From assembly GCA_016490735.1 (NCBI GenBank), contig JAEMWC010001218.1:22501-86500 (forward strand): a stretch of DNA of 64,000 nt, read 5' to 3'. Under the pieces are notes generated by a model. It was not told where the DNA came from, did not search any database, and was given only the letters and a program-made list of their open reading frames with translations. This document shows, piece after piece, positions 32,231 to 43,195 of the stretch (the stretch's first letter is position 1; every line of letters starts with the position of its first letter). A program made the position numbers and the translations under genes. The DNA comes from Pachyseris speciosa. Taxonomy: Eukaryota > Cnidaria > Anthozoa > Scleractinia > Pachyseridae.

Positions 32231-32415
32231 GATTTGGCGCCGAAAAGCAGACCGCTGATCATAACAACTTAGGCGCGATTTCACTAGCCAATCACATCGT
32301 TTATTATGTTGTTGAAGCGAAGACATCATATTTCTATCCGCGGCTTTTGATCTACGTTCGATTTTCAGTAAGTCAGCGACTCGGGTAAACACAGTGGGAT
32401 CGGAGTTCAGAACAA
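32231..32415. promoter_or_regulatory. Right half of a probable bidirectional promoter split by the 15-kb insertion
   Basis: With 17252-32229 and one CGATTTGG removed, this stretch would join 17176-17243 and leave about 250 bp between two divergent ORFs. It contains a CCAAT box (AGCCAATCACATCG). Inferred from geometry only. Confidence 0.4.
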
Positions 32416-32685
32416 GTGAAAGAAACGTTAGAACAGACTGACAATGTGGAGCTCCCTAGGCAGTTAGGAGAAGTAAATGATTCACTGCGTATCTTGGAAG
32501 GCAACCAAAGTGAATTCGCTGATGCGGTCTTCAAAGTTCTTGAGAATATTGAGAGTAAGATGACAGAAGGCTTCAAAATTATGGAGGAGAAGATTGCTGA
32601 GTTGGATGCTGAAATGAGGCGGAGTTGCGAGGTCTCTCCTCGTACGCCATCGCCAACAAGCTCCGGGAAGAAACGAAAGATTTAA
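32416..32685 (+). CDS. Coiled-coil ORF (or exon), unknown function
   Basis: The open frame has heptad-like runs (VNDSLRILEGNQSEFADAVF, VLENIESKMTEGFKIMEEKI) with aliphatic residues at regular spacing. The C-terminus is a serine/proline segment followed by a basic nuclear-signal-like end, SGKKRKI, and a stop. The first codon of the open frame is GTG; there is no upstream ATG in frame, and the first in-frame ATG is internal (near 32560). So it is probably an exon spliced to an upstream start, or a decayed gene. Its promoter side faces the 15-kb element. No family recognised. Confidence 0.45.
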   Translation: MKETLEQTDNVELPRQLGEVNDSLRILEGNQSEFADAVFKVLENIESKMTEGFKIMEEKIAELDAEMRRSCEVSPRTPSPTSSGKKRKI

Positions 32686-33435
32686 TACTAGGTACCCCGA
32701 TCTATCGGTAGGTGTTAAAGCTTTAATGTCCTAAGTTAAGTTAACACTGAATTGTTTGATAAGTTTTTCATCAAGTTAGATCAATTCCACATTGTATTTT
32801 TTTAAAAGAGAGGTTTTGGAAGCCCTTCTCTTTCAAGAAATTTCAAATTACGCGCCGGCTCTAGCATTTTTCTCACCTTTTCACCTTTGTTCGTTGCGAC
32901 AGTATCTCAGTAGTGCGACCCCCCTGTACTATCAGGTCAGCATCGTTGTCACCCCCTCCCCACACACCAAGAATCATTCAGCCATCCAAGACATTTCCAT
33001 CCCATCCCTCAAATGTGTTTGAACCAGAGGGGAAAATTACATTGAACAGTGAAGCGAATCAAGGGAAAACAACTTTTTCTTGGAGAATTCAGGTTCAGGA
33101 TAAATCCACTACAGTTTCAGCAGGTTAAGGTTGAGTGTTTAACAGTGTCAGTTGTTATGTTTGTTGCAGTGGTTTTAAACATAAAAGTATTTTTAAAGGG
33201 ACACTGTCATGGATTGACATGCACAGCATTTTATCACATGGAGAGATTCTCCTGAATGCATTGATGTCTTCTTTTTCTTTAGAAGTCTACACTAAAGAAG
33301 CCTTTTTGAGGCTAAAAAAAATTATAGAGTCCAAGAAATGTAAAGGAAGCCAAAACTTATGCAGCGTTTGTTTACTGGCAGTCGAGTCCGGAAACACTGT
33401 CAGTAGTACAATATCCTACAGTGTAGGTGTCTATT
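32686..33435. other. Non-coding sequence, no clear gene
   Basis: Several short plus-strand frames (up to 117 codons near 33135-33488) lack recognisable domains and splice context. I leave them uncalled. Confidence 0.4.
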
Positions 33436-33487
33436 TTGGCTTTTCAGGGATATTTTTTTTTTTCAACGGGCCTCTGGAGCCAGGGTA
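33436..33487. repeat. Dispersed repeat end, copy 1
   Basis: TTTTGGCTTTTCAGGGATAT, a poly-T run, then CAACGGGCCTCTGGAGCCAG. It is present in inverted orientation at 52885-52937. Confidence 0.7.
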
Positions 33488-34442
33488 GTAGTACAAGCGC
33501 TCACTAATTGCATAAATAATTTTTTTTCTCTCCAACATACAGTGTACATCAACATATTGTCGATCTTAACATGCTCTTTTAAAGCTGAAAGAGAGTAAAA
33601 TTAATTTATTTGCGAGCAACAACCTTGAAGTCAAGTGACGGTAAACAGGGAAAAAAATATGACATGTTTTTGCAGTGCAACGACTTCAACCAGGGCCACC
33701 TAAGGTTTTTTAACCAATCAGCTACAGATTCGTTAATAAAGAATTTTGACTTTGTGGTTTTCAAAGCCAATGAAATTCAATCCTAAATTTAACTTGGCGG
33801 TGGGAACAGATGCGTCGACAGATCCAAAATGTCACCAACAAAAATTATATTTTGAAGCGGCCGTGAATAAACTTTGGCATTTACTGACCTGTCGAAAGTT
33901 AAAAACAATTTGAAAGAAAGAAATGCCCTTTATTCCAACCAACGAACCTCCTAAAAAAGTGGAAGCTGGCAAATGTGAATCTTGTGAAATCTTTCGAGCT
34001 TTTCGATGTTGGTTTTGAGGTGATTCGCTGTTGATGTTGAAAAGAGGAATTGTTGTTGATTTTGACTTAATTTCGTTGCTGAATTAGGTGTGTTTTAAGT
34101 GTTGGTTATTGCATTAGCCGTTGAAGTTGGACGGATTTTATTGTTGATATAGAAAGAAAATGTTGAACTTCAGATTGGTTGTTGATGTTGGAAGCGATTT
34201 TGTGTTGAACTTCAGATTGGTTGTTGATGTTGGAAGCGATTTTGATTCCTTGAATTTTGCACCATTCCGCCAACCATAATATCACAGGGGTATCCAGTGT
34301 GATTTCAACCACTAACTGTAAAGAATGTTAACTGATTCACTGCTCAAATATTGTCTTCATTTTTCGTCGAAATATTGTTTTCATTTTTGTTTTGTCTCAA
34401 ATTCTATTGACAACAAAAGTTTAATTTAAGTGCACCACTGAT
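33488..34442. other. Non-coding stretch with a 44-bp tandem duplication
   Basis: Mostly unassigned. TGTTGAACTTCAGATTGGTT followed by GTTGATGTTGGAAGCGATTT occurs twice in tandem (about 34157-34244). Confidence 0.6.
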
Positions 34443-34690
34443 TCATGTGGAGGTGCAGTAGTCTCATGGTTAGAGCATTGATCTTAAATTAATTGGAGAG
34501 TCAGTGGTTTTATGTTAGGGTAAATGCAATAAAGTTTACTCCACCCAGGGCACCACTGAACCAGAAGGTAAACCAGCTGACAAAAATAGTGTTCTCGTTG
34601 GCTGCCTTGCAATGGACTATCATTCCATCCAGGTTGGAGCAGGAATTATGCTCAGTGTTGTTGCATGCTTAAGTCAGTACTTTAATCCTA
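34443..34690 (+). mobile_element. Degenerate tRNA-derived SINE
   Basis: A tRNA-like head (GTAGTCTCATGGTTAGAGCA, then GTCAGTGGTTTTATGTT) is followed by a body containing GCAATGGACTATCATTCCAT CCAGG, a core seen in many invertebrate SINEs. The B box is degenerate, so boundaries are approximate. Confidence 0.5.
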
Positions 34691-34782
34691 CTTATAAGTA
34701 AGTAGAAAGTTTCTAAAGAAGACCTTTTTAAACATGTATGTAAGTGGATTTAATTTTATGGGTCATGTTGTGCTTTTTATAG

Positions 34783-34895
34783 GGAGAATGAAGACCCAAA
34801 CCAACAGATAACAAATACATTACTGACAGAAATTCAAGAAGTTGAGCAAATAAAAAATGATGCACTCTGCACCAAGAGGAGAGCTCTAGTTCTGG
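34783..34895 (+). CDS. Exon B of a decayed plus-strand gene
   Basis: Acceptor TGCTTTTTATAG and donor GTAAGC bound a frame reading ENEDPNQQITNTLLTEIQEV, EQIKNDALCTKRRALVL. The final G joins AT of the exon at 35991 to make D. The sequence looks like an amphipathic/coiled-coil segment followed by a basic patch. No family recognised. Whether the exon at 32416 belongs to the same gene is unclear. Confidence 0.5.
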
Positions 34896-34913
34896 GTAAG
34901 CTCTCATGTAACA

Positions 34914-34989
34914 TACATACATACATACATACATACATACATACATACATACATACATACATACATACATACATACATACATACATACA
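34914..34989 (+). repeat. (CATA)n microsatellite
   Basis: About 19 uninterrupted CATA units directly after the exon B donor. Confidence 0.95.
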
Positions 34990-35344
34990 TGTTATTCAAG
35001 ATGCAGGTATTGCGGAACACAGTTAATAATTATTTACACACAGAAATTGGCAAGCTCCAAGATCCATCTACAATGTACATACAGGAGGTCCAAAAAAAGA
35101 ACATAACCTGTTCATAACCTGTTAATATTTATACCTGTGATTTGGTCAGTTCTACACTGTACTGCACACCTACTACTTTGGAAGGTTTTTGGAAAGCACT
35201 GTTATAAGTCTCTACATATTTTATAATAAGTGTGAATGATTTATGAAATAAATCATTCTTCATTTGATTTGATTTTATAAAAATTGTAAAATTAAAACCA
35301 TAATAGCCCTGACGTGATTACTAGACCAACATCACACTGACATT

Positions 35345-35570
35345 AGGCGGGTATAGAGTACCCACATTCCACAGGTCACAGGTACAGTTCACTGTTTTAT
35401 TGATTGGTAACTAAGCCAACAGTTGCTCCTTAATCTGTAGAAAATTTTAGATAGTGATTAGGGCTAGGAGACACTGTTGAGTTTCTATATTTATCCATAG
35501 CCAGGTGACCTGTCTGTTGACCTGTGGAATGTGACCTGTACTTTATACCCGCCGACTAACATTAGGGGCT
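35345..35570. repeat. MITE with ~35-bp inverted ends
   Basis: GGCGGGTATAGAGTAC and CCACAGGTCACAGGTACAG on the left pair with CTGTACTTTATACCCGCC and TTGACCTGTGGAATGTGACC on the right, with small offsets. Confidence 0.65.
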
Positions 35571-35990
35571 ACGGCTTAACATGTGACTGTATCAGAAACA
35601 AAAAGAACATGGTTAAATGTTTTCCCACGCTTGATGCCAGTCACATGTGTTTGCTTTGAGTTCTGATTGGTTTAAATCTGTTTTGATTGGCCAGACAGCA
35701 GGTGAATACTTTGTTGGAAGTGCCAGTTGGTTTTATGACACTCATTGGTAATTAAAACTGCTGTATATTTGCAAACCTTCATAATTTCATATTGACCATT
35801 TACTAAACCCTTTGAATCAAAAGATCGTTAACAAAACACAACAAATGAGTCAGAGAAATTTATTTAGTAAAACTGTGTTTTCTATACACCTTTTCCAATA
35901 GTGGTTATTGTTCTAAACTAATTTGAGACAAACCAATTCAGCATGATAATTATTTTGTTAAAAAGTGACCATTGTTATGCTTTTTTATAG

Positions 35991-36084
35991 ATGCCATTTC
36001 TCAGAACTTTGCATTGTGTAAGAAAAAACGAAGACAAGAACAAAGTGGAACTTATGAGAGGTACCAGCAGGACCAGAAGAGAAG
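35991..36084 (+). CDS. Exon C of a decayed plus-strand gene
   Basis: Between acceptor GCTTTTTTATAG and donor GTAAAG the frame reads AISQNFALCKKKRRQEQSGT, YERYQQDQKRR. It is in phase with exon B across ...ALVL-D-AISQ, which supports both splice sites. Strongly basic, probably nuclear. It ends in phase 2. Confidence 0.5.
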
Positions 36085-36714
36085 GTAAAGAATGAAGAGG
36101 GTATGGATCTCCCTTATTTTGTAGACAAAGTACTAAACCCATTCACTGTATTTTTTTTCAACCAAAAACCACAAGTTGACCCTTTGGTCATTTAAAGTGA
36201 TGACATCACATAATGGTGCAATACATACAAACCAAATTTGTTAACTTAACATAACTAGTTTCAAGAGTGTACACTCAGCTGCCTGCTCAATAGTTTGGCA
36301 TTTTTCTATTTCCACTCGATCATCAGGGTGTCTGCTGACTGCTTGAGTGTCTCATATGTGTCACTTTGTGCTTGTTGTGATCAGAACAGAAAAAATTACA
36401 AGTTTACAAGCAATAATACTATGAAGACTTAATCCTTTTATTCATGATAAAGGCTGTCAATATTACAACACATATGATTCTCTGTAGCTGTATTTCAAAA
36501 GCTATATTTTGCAATAAATGTATACAACCAGTAAAATTGGCACCAGAAAATCTTAAAACTTACATGCAGTTGCATCTAAAAAAACATAATAAACCACCTT
36601 ACAGAATGAGTGTGCACAGTATGCAATACTAACAGTAACCATCAAGTTATGATTTGCTTGAATGGAAAATATTTACCAAAGTAACTAAATAATAAATTCA
36701 TTGACCCTTTTTAG

Positions 36715-37060
36715 AAACTTGACAAAAGATTGAACATGGTGAGAGAAGAGGAGAAGAGTAATCAAATGTATGAGGCCCTGCATATTGGCCTGATCTCTTC
36801 AGATGAGTCTGATGCAGAGGATGATTCTTTGGCCACCAGACCTCTAACCTGGAGAATGGACGATGTTACGAAGTATTTGTGACTGCTTGATGAACGGTGG
36901 AAGGCGGGAATGACACCCCAACAAAAGAGGCAGTCTGTAAGCTGGAAGTTTGGTCTTCCAAGTGAAAGGACCACAACTGGAGTTCCACAACATTTCTTTG
37001 GGCTGTGCGTGCTGATTAAGGGGCAGTATAATTTATTTAAGGGTCTTATGCAAAATTGAT
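36715..37060 (+). pseudogene. Exon D of the plus-strand gene, with stop and phase break
   Basis: After acceptor CCCTTTTTAG the best frame reads LDKRLNMVREEEKSNQMYEA, then an acidic LISSDESDAEDDS and TRPLTWRMDDVTKYL. It hits TGA in TTG-TGA-CTG and continues LLDERWKAGMTPQQKRQ and FGLPSERTTTGVPQ. CGA to TGA would explain the stop. The phase does not fit the donor of exon C (needs 0, has 2). Both facts point to decay. The acidic-plus-tryptophan segment resembles proteins I associate with repeat families, but I cannot name it. Confidence 0.5.
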
Positions 37061-37220
37061 GATAATTATTTTTATCTTGTGTCTTTTCTGGCATACAGAC
37101 CAGATGTACTTTGTATTGAAATTAGTCCTGGGGTAAAAAAAATCATTAAGATACATGGTTTTTGCATAAAATCATTTAAGGCATCATTAAGATACATGGT
37201 TTTTGCATAAAGCCCGATAT

Positions 37221-38235
37221 TTAACCCTTTGACTACCAATTTATTGCTGCATTTTTTTTAGTAAATTTTTAGTGATAATTAGTCTGGAGGACTAATCTTC
37301 TCCATTTAAGGAGTTGCGATGGAAATAACAGCGGGCTTGTTTCACTGTGGGCTCACTCTAAAGGTGTGACATCACGCACATTAGTTGTTCGTTTACCGAG
37401 TCAACAAGCTTGATTGTGGTAAATTTGCCGCTTTATGAGGTTTTTTCAAGCCATTTTCCTCCACAAAGGTCCCCAGGCTGGCATCCTTAAGCTGGAATGT
37501 GGGTAAAGGCAAGCCTTTGAAAGAAGCCAGAGGTGAGAGACGGTTTCTTGCTGAATGAAATGCTAAATCTGCTTCGTAGCCAATATGGCGGTGGATGGCC
37601 GAAGCTGTCTCTCTGCTAACTTTGTGGAAGGATTCCAGGGCCTACCAAGGCAATTTGGGCTAGTTTTGACTGGTAAAAAGTTCAATCGACGTCATATTTT
37701 CCTGTTAGTACTGGGTGGCCCGACACTTACAAAAAAACTTGGAAATGGGAAATGGAAGGGTTCTATGTTCCTGGAATAGTTGACGTTCCCAGAATTCTTT
37801 TGGAGCGTGAACAAGACAAACTGAGATACGCGAGATTGGCTCCAATAAAATGCCTAAAGCGTGGCTTGCGGAAAAAGTGAGAGGAAAATTTCCCTCCAGA
37901 TGCCAAGGAATGGCTTTAAGGTTTGCTGTAAATGTAGAATTTTGATTTTTGGGCAATGTTTTCTATTAAAAAGTTGACCACGAAAATGTGTAATTTTTGG
38001 TGTTGTTCTTTGGTCAAAAGACTGGCATTTTGGGCTTTGCTGCCAAAGAAACTGCTATGCAGCAGAATTCGGGTATTTTTGTCGGTTTTTTGGATTTGAT
38101 AATTGCAAAAAGCACCATTTAGTGCTATTTGCACATTATTATGTCTTTGTAACAAAATTTAAACAAGAAATAAATCATAAAAGCAAAAGCGGTATATTAT
38201 ACGCCAATTGGCGTCTTTGGGAGTCAAAGGGTTAA
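37221..38235. mobile_element. piggyBac-like non-autonomous element (CCCTTTGACT type)
   Basis: TTAA at 37221-37224 and 38232-38235 encloses ends CCCTTTGACTACC and GGAGTCAAAGGG. The 1.0-kb interior has no transposase frame. Confidence 0.8.
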
Positions 38236-38277
38236 TTACTGTCAAATTCTTTGCTTGTTTGCTAGCTAAAATGTTTA

Positions 38278-38300
38278 GCAAATCAAATCAAATCAAAACT
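38278..38300 (-). repeat. (TTTGA)n tail, possible LINE 3' end
   Basis: AATCAAATCAAATCAAAACTTTATTTAC resembles a short-repeat LINE tail on the minus strand. A similar ATTTGATTTGATTT run stands at 35258. No coding part attached. Confidence 0.3.
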
Positions 38301-38384
38301 TTATTTACCCCCCAGTCTGTCAGCACTGTAAAAAGGGTTGTTATTTGATGAAGCTGGCAACTGCCTCATTAAGACATGCAACTT

Positions 38385-38841
38385 ATGCTGTGTTCACACT
38401 AGCAGTGAAACATGTTTACAACATACATGTTTAAACAAAACACATTTCCTGTAAATTTGCTGGTAATTTTATTGTTCACATTAATTATCCATCCATTTCA
38501 AACACTTTCCAGGTGCCTGGCTGTATAATTTATGCAGTTTTATGCAACATGCATAAAATTCAAATAATTACACTTGTAGTAAAAAATGGAGCTCAAACTT
38601 GCTGTTAGATTTATTCTGTGGTTTAAGCTTACTCAAGCCTATGCTCACTTTCTCTCCGCTATTGGATGAAATGTTTAACATGTTTAGTCTGAACATGATT
38701 TAAACCACCTCTTGAGGTAGTTTAAATCATTCTCAGTTACGATTAGAGCAGTGTACCGCCTGGTGTGAACAGCTTTAATAGTGAAAAAAGTTTTGTTCAT
38801 GATCAGACTTAACATGTTTCAGGTTAGTGTGAACACAGAAT
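38385..38841. repeat. MITE with inverted ends and AACTT flanks
   Basis: ATGCTGTGTTCACACTA pairs with TAGTGTGAACACAGAAT; AACTT occurs directly outside both ends (38380-38384 and 38842-38846). The arms continue with AAACATGTTT motifs. Confidence 0.7.
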
Positions 38842-38846
38842 AACTT

Positions 38847-39599
38847 GAAGGTCAGTGCAACTTAGAATTTGAAAATGTCTTGAATACTTTATGGCCTTTG
38901 AGTGAAATTTTAGTCAGAAGGGTGTGTGTGGGCATCCTACGAACACTCACTGTGTGAAGAAATACATGAAAATTGCTCCAAGTCTTACGTACATACATTA
39001 TAATCACCATTTTCTGGAAGGACATACCTCCAGGTTGCTTTGGAGACTTTACTATGTTCGCCTACTTTCTTTTGTGGGCAGCTTTTTCAAAGCCTAATGA
39101 CAGCCCTATGTATATTTGATATTAGTAAAATCCAAATAGTGGTCTATCATCAATGCAGCATTTTGATTGGTTGAGCTACTACTAGGCTATTAGTAATATC
39201 CTACTATTAGCAAAAAGCGCCGGCTTTGAAGACTATGTATGGTTATTGTTTGTAAGAGTGAGAAAATACATTTAAAATTACTGTTGTATTTTATGTCAAT
39301 AATTGTACATAATGCAGATAGTAAACAGCGCTTATAGCGCTTTGCATGTAAATTTGCACAATTTTTAATAAATCGTATTTTTGGAATTAACAACACCTTT
39401 TGTTTTTGTTGTTCTGACTGGGAAAGGGAATGGGCTTTAGTCCCCTGAACATTGGTAGCCAGCAGGCCGTCAGGCTACAGAAAGAGCAAAAATATCTTCG
39501 GAGTAACCGAACAATGGCGATCGATACGCACTGAAAAACACCCGAATACAGCGTCCCAAGGAATGCAGGGAAACTTGAGGAAAACGTTGGAATTCGTCC
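38847..39599. other. Unassigned non-coding sequence
   Basis: No recognisable exon or repeat border, other than a short inverted AGTAGTA/TACTACTA motif near 39180. Confidence 0.35.
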
Positions 39600-40385
39600 A
39601 ATTTTCCACCCATTAACTGTACGGTGAACGCCAGATAACAAGCGTTTTCTTGAATTCAGCCGAATTCACTGTCCCAGAAAATACAAGAAAATTCCTGCGA
39701 ACACAAGAAGACACGATATTTTCCAAAAGTTAACCGAACTGTGAACGCTGGAAAACAAGCGTTTTCCTGAATTCACGCGCATTTGCTACCGGGAAAATGC
39801 AAGAAAAGCACACGAAAACCTCTGAAAACGTAGGAATACACGATAATTTCCGTACATTTACCGAACGGTGAACGCTGGAAAACATGCGTTTTCTTGAATT
39901 CTCTTCAATTCACCGTCTCAGCAAATACAAGAAAACAAGAGAAAACTTCTGTGCACACGGGAATACACTATGCTTTCCCTACGTTAACCTAGAGGTGAAT
40001 TCTGGAAAACAGTGTGCAGTTTTGCTAAATTTACCGGCATTTCCCGTTCTGGAAAACAAGGGAAAATGCCGGTTTTCAATTGTTAACACCGGTTAACGTG
40101 AAGTTTTACACCAGGAAAACTTCAGTGAACGCAGGCTAACAAGACATTCTTCGCCAAGTGTTAACCGAACGGTGAACTCCAGAAAACGCGCGTTTTCTGG
40201 CGTTCACCGTAAGGGAAAACAACCCGATAATGGAACGAATACTCGAATTCACCGGCTGCAAAACACTTGGAAAATCTTGGATTTTCCGATTGGTGAACAC
40301 CGGTAAATGTAGGCAAATGCCACGTTTTGCATAAATTCACCGTGCGTTTTCTAAACGGTGAACGCCACCTTTTTTGCCATGAATG
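39600..40385 (+). repeat. Highly diverged ~120-bp tandem array rich in GAAAAC/GTTTTC
   Basis: The block GGTGAACGCTGGAAAACAAG followed by CGTTTTCTTGAATTC recurs at about 39620, 39740, 39865, 39995 and 40165 with many substitutions. Both GAAAAC and its inverse recur at short intervals, giving many small dyads. Confidence 0.6.
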
Positions 40386-40395
40386 TTTGACCAAA

Positions 40396-40799
40396 CAGCC
40401 CCCCAGGGAGGGGGGGAGGGGATACTCCCTTATATTGGCTTTATAGGTATTTGCGGCGTTTTGGTCTGAAGTAGGGTATCAATTTTGACCATTTTGGTCT
40501 GAAATGGGGTATGGTTTGTGCACTCTAGTCTAGAATTGGGTATGTTTTTGTAGAAGAGGCTACTTTTTCATCTTTAGGCGATAGGACCATCAACAAAAGC
40601 CCTTCTGTTTTGTCTTTAATTATGCTTACGCCAACCGTGTACGTGAAATAGGCCTGAAATAGGGTATCGAATTTTTAATCAGGTCTGAAATAGGATAGGG
40701 AAAATCGCAGATTTTGGTCTGAACTAGGGTAAGGGTTTCAGGAAGAGGGCCGCACACCCCAACCCAATCTTTCTGGGAGTAGCTCCCCCTCCGGGCTAA
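40396..40799. repeat. Dispersed repeat with GGGGGA...TACTCCC ends
   Basis: AGCCCCCCAGGGAGGGGGGA then GGGGATACTCCC on the left roughly mirrors GGGAGTAGCTCCCCCTCCGGGC on the right. The interior repeats GGTCTGAA(A/G)TAGGGTAT four times. Non-coding. Confidence 0.55.
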
Positions 40800-41956
40800 A
40801 CAGTCACCTGAAAGTGAGTCCACCGAACGATTTAAATTCCCTATTAAAGCTAAAACTTAGACGTTATGTGGACAAACAACATGTGGTTCATTTGGTTGCA
40901 GTTTTCCGGCTGTGCACGAGGTGGCTAAACGATCAACGGCATTGGATGAAAATGGGTTCTATCTAGATCAACAGAGATCAAACATGGAAAACTATTTCAA
41001 AGCAAAGTTGAAAGAGGTGGCTAAACGGGCAAACATGCTCTTCCAACACGATGTCGGATAAAAATGTTTGATCGTTTGGCCGGGGCTTAACATAACTCAT
41101 TAGGCGATTGTGAAAACTGTATTGTAATGTTGGACTCTTTACTGTTCCATGGACTGTTAAATGTAAATAGATATTGGTATGTTAGCTTGTCAGTGTTCCC
41201 CATTGGTAGGCCACCGTGGCCAGCGTTGAGAATGGACACATAAATTAAGTTATTGATTGATTGAATGTTGAATAAATGGATGGATGGATTGGTTGATTGT
41301 TGATTTACCACGTGTACTCAACATTAATACTGACACAGCAGGTGCTATTAGTTTAATGAAATCTGTTCATGTTCGATTGATTTCTTGTCGTCAGTTTTTT
41401 TAGGTTTCTACTTTCCTTCAAATTAATTGCCGAATACGTCACTGAATTGCGAAACGTGCTGACGTGATAACTATGGTATGATATATATCCGCAACTTATT
41501 TTTAAACAGTAACGTCGTTTTGCCTCGGGGTCATAATCTGTAACACCCTGATGAGGATGAAAATGTTCCTTGCGTGTAAGCAGCCTTGCTTGCTTTTTCT
41601 TCCAAAATATGTCGCCGTTTAAGGCCAATGAAATGGAATAATCTCTGAATAATGAACCGACCTTCAAATGGGGTCTTACTCTCCAAATGCAAATCGTTTA
41701 CTTATTTACTCAAAAGACGGACACATATAGTCTTCCTGGCTTTGCTTGTGCGTCAAGTTGTGGTATTCCTTCATCAGTGCATGCATGTGGCGATAGAGTA
41801 ACTGAAAAAAAAAGTTTTCACGGTTTTTTTTTTTCACAGATTGTCAAAGCCATAGTTCCATTAAGACCAAGGCCTCGTCCACATTAGTAACTCTTGATCT
41901 CCAATCTTATTCGAGGTCAACCGCCATACCTTAAAGATCAGGCCCGGCCAGCGGGG
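40800..41956. other. Unassigned sequence with short repeats
   Basis: GAGGTGGCTAAACG occurs twice (40917, 41014), and GATGGATGGATTGGTTGATT-type simple repeats lie near 41250-41310. No gene seen. Confidence 0.4.
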
Positions 41957-42965
41957 TAGTGGGATATGGAAAGCCAAATGGTGCAAAATTCAAGAAGCAA
42001 AATTGGCGTCACATTCAACAAATTTCCTATCAAGGTCAAGACGGATTTCGATCAAGCTCAACAAAATCAAGTCAAGCTCAACGATTTTCTCACATTTAAC
42101 AAATTTCCTATCAAGGTCAAGACGGATTTCGATCAAGCTCAACAAAATCAAGTCAAGCTCAACGATTTTCTCTCAAGGTCAAGACATCTTTTAAACAAGC
42201 TCAACAAAATAAAGTTATCACATTCAACAAATTTCCTATCAAGGTCAAGACGGATTTCGATCAAACTCAACAAAATCAAGTCAAGCTCAACGATTTTCTT
42301 TCAAGGTCAAGACATCTTTTAAGCAAGCACAACAAAATAAAGCTATCACATTCAACAAATTTCCTTTCAAGGCCAAGAGATATTTGAGTCAAGCTCAAGA
42401 AATAAATTGAGTTACTTTCAACGAAAAAATTATCGCAGTTTCAAGCTGCGTTCGATATCGACCAACAACTTGGCCTTTCAAGGTCAAGCCGTGATTGCCG
42501 TCACGCTCAACGTAACCAAATTCTTGCATCAACAACCGCAACACGTTGTCAACAACTACCCCAAACACTGTCAACAAATAAAATTTGGAATCCGGAATCC
42601 GGAATCCGGAATGTGAACTCGATGTCTGGTAGAAAATGTCGAAAAAAAAAGCGCTTGAGTGACAAGAAGGTCAACAAATCTATGATTGTAGCCCTTGAAA
42701 AATTACAAGGGCAGGGAAATTTCAAAACTGATTCAGCCTTAAATTTGCAGCAATTAACAATTAAGCCCATGGAATACTTTTATACTATAAATGTATTGTT
42801 TATTTCGAACATTCCGAAATCAAATCGTTTTAAAAGCGCCTTCTCTGATTTAGTTGCCGGGAACTTTTCGAGCAGTCTTGATATTGGTACATGCTTGGTA
42901 TCTTCAATCTTCAAATCGCAATGCCGACGAAGGTTAATCTTGAAGTGCATGAATATAAAATAAAG

Positions 42966-43195
42966 GTGGATTTCCACGGTCGCGTAATTTTTACGGCCGC
43001 ACGGACGTAAACTTGAACTGGCTTTACGTGCGTAAATAAAATAGAGACGATGTGCAAAAGATCGCGCGTAAACGTAAAAGTTGAACCTCGTTCAACTTTT
43101 ACGTTTACCCGCGTCCTTTCACTCATCGTTTCTATTTTATATACGCACGTAAATCCAGTTCAAGTTTACGTCCGTCAAGTTTACGTCTTTGCAGC
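42966..43195. repeat. Long palindromic MITE nested in the foldback element
   Basis: GACGTAAACTTGAACTGG through CGTAAACGTAAAAGTTGAAC is mirrored by GTTCAACTTTTACGTTTACC through CCAGTTCAAGTTTACGTC, with only a 3-bp loop (CTC) at about 43088. Confidence 0.85.

Larger units (their letters stand above)
17244..32237. mobile_element. 15-kb element with 84-bp TIRs, minisatellite arms and 8-bp target duplication
   Basis: The element itself is 17252-32229. Its ends are identical over 84 bp in inverted orientation, starting GGCATATACTCCATGGGAAG. They are flanked by CGATTTGG at 17244-17251 and 32230-32237. Each TIR runs inward into a long 18-bp minisatellite (about 1.5 kb left, 2.1 kb right) in mirrored orientation. 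The ~11-kb centre is largely later insertions (mariner, hAT, hAT remnant, tandem repeats). No enzyme I can assign to the element itself is visible, so it is probably non-autonomous or dead. An 8-bp duplication fits hAT, P, Zisupton or similar superfamilies; the terminal sequence matches none I recognise. Confidence 0.8.

Noticed and set aside
30107..32262. Serine/threonine/arginine-rich and leucine-rich ORFs of 593-661 codons on both strands
   Set aside because: Same cause: the mirrored 18-bp minisatellite arm. Open on both strands at once.
34728..34982. ORF with MYVC repeats
   Set aside because: Translation of the CATA microsatellite.
41966..42322. Repetitive ORFs in the foldback arms (and 45130-45525)
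   Set aside because: They follow the subrepeats of the inverted arms, appear in two frames, and have no known domain.
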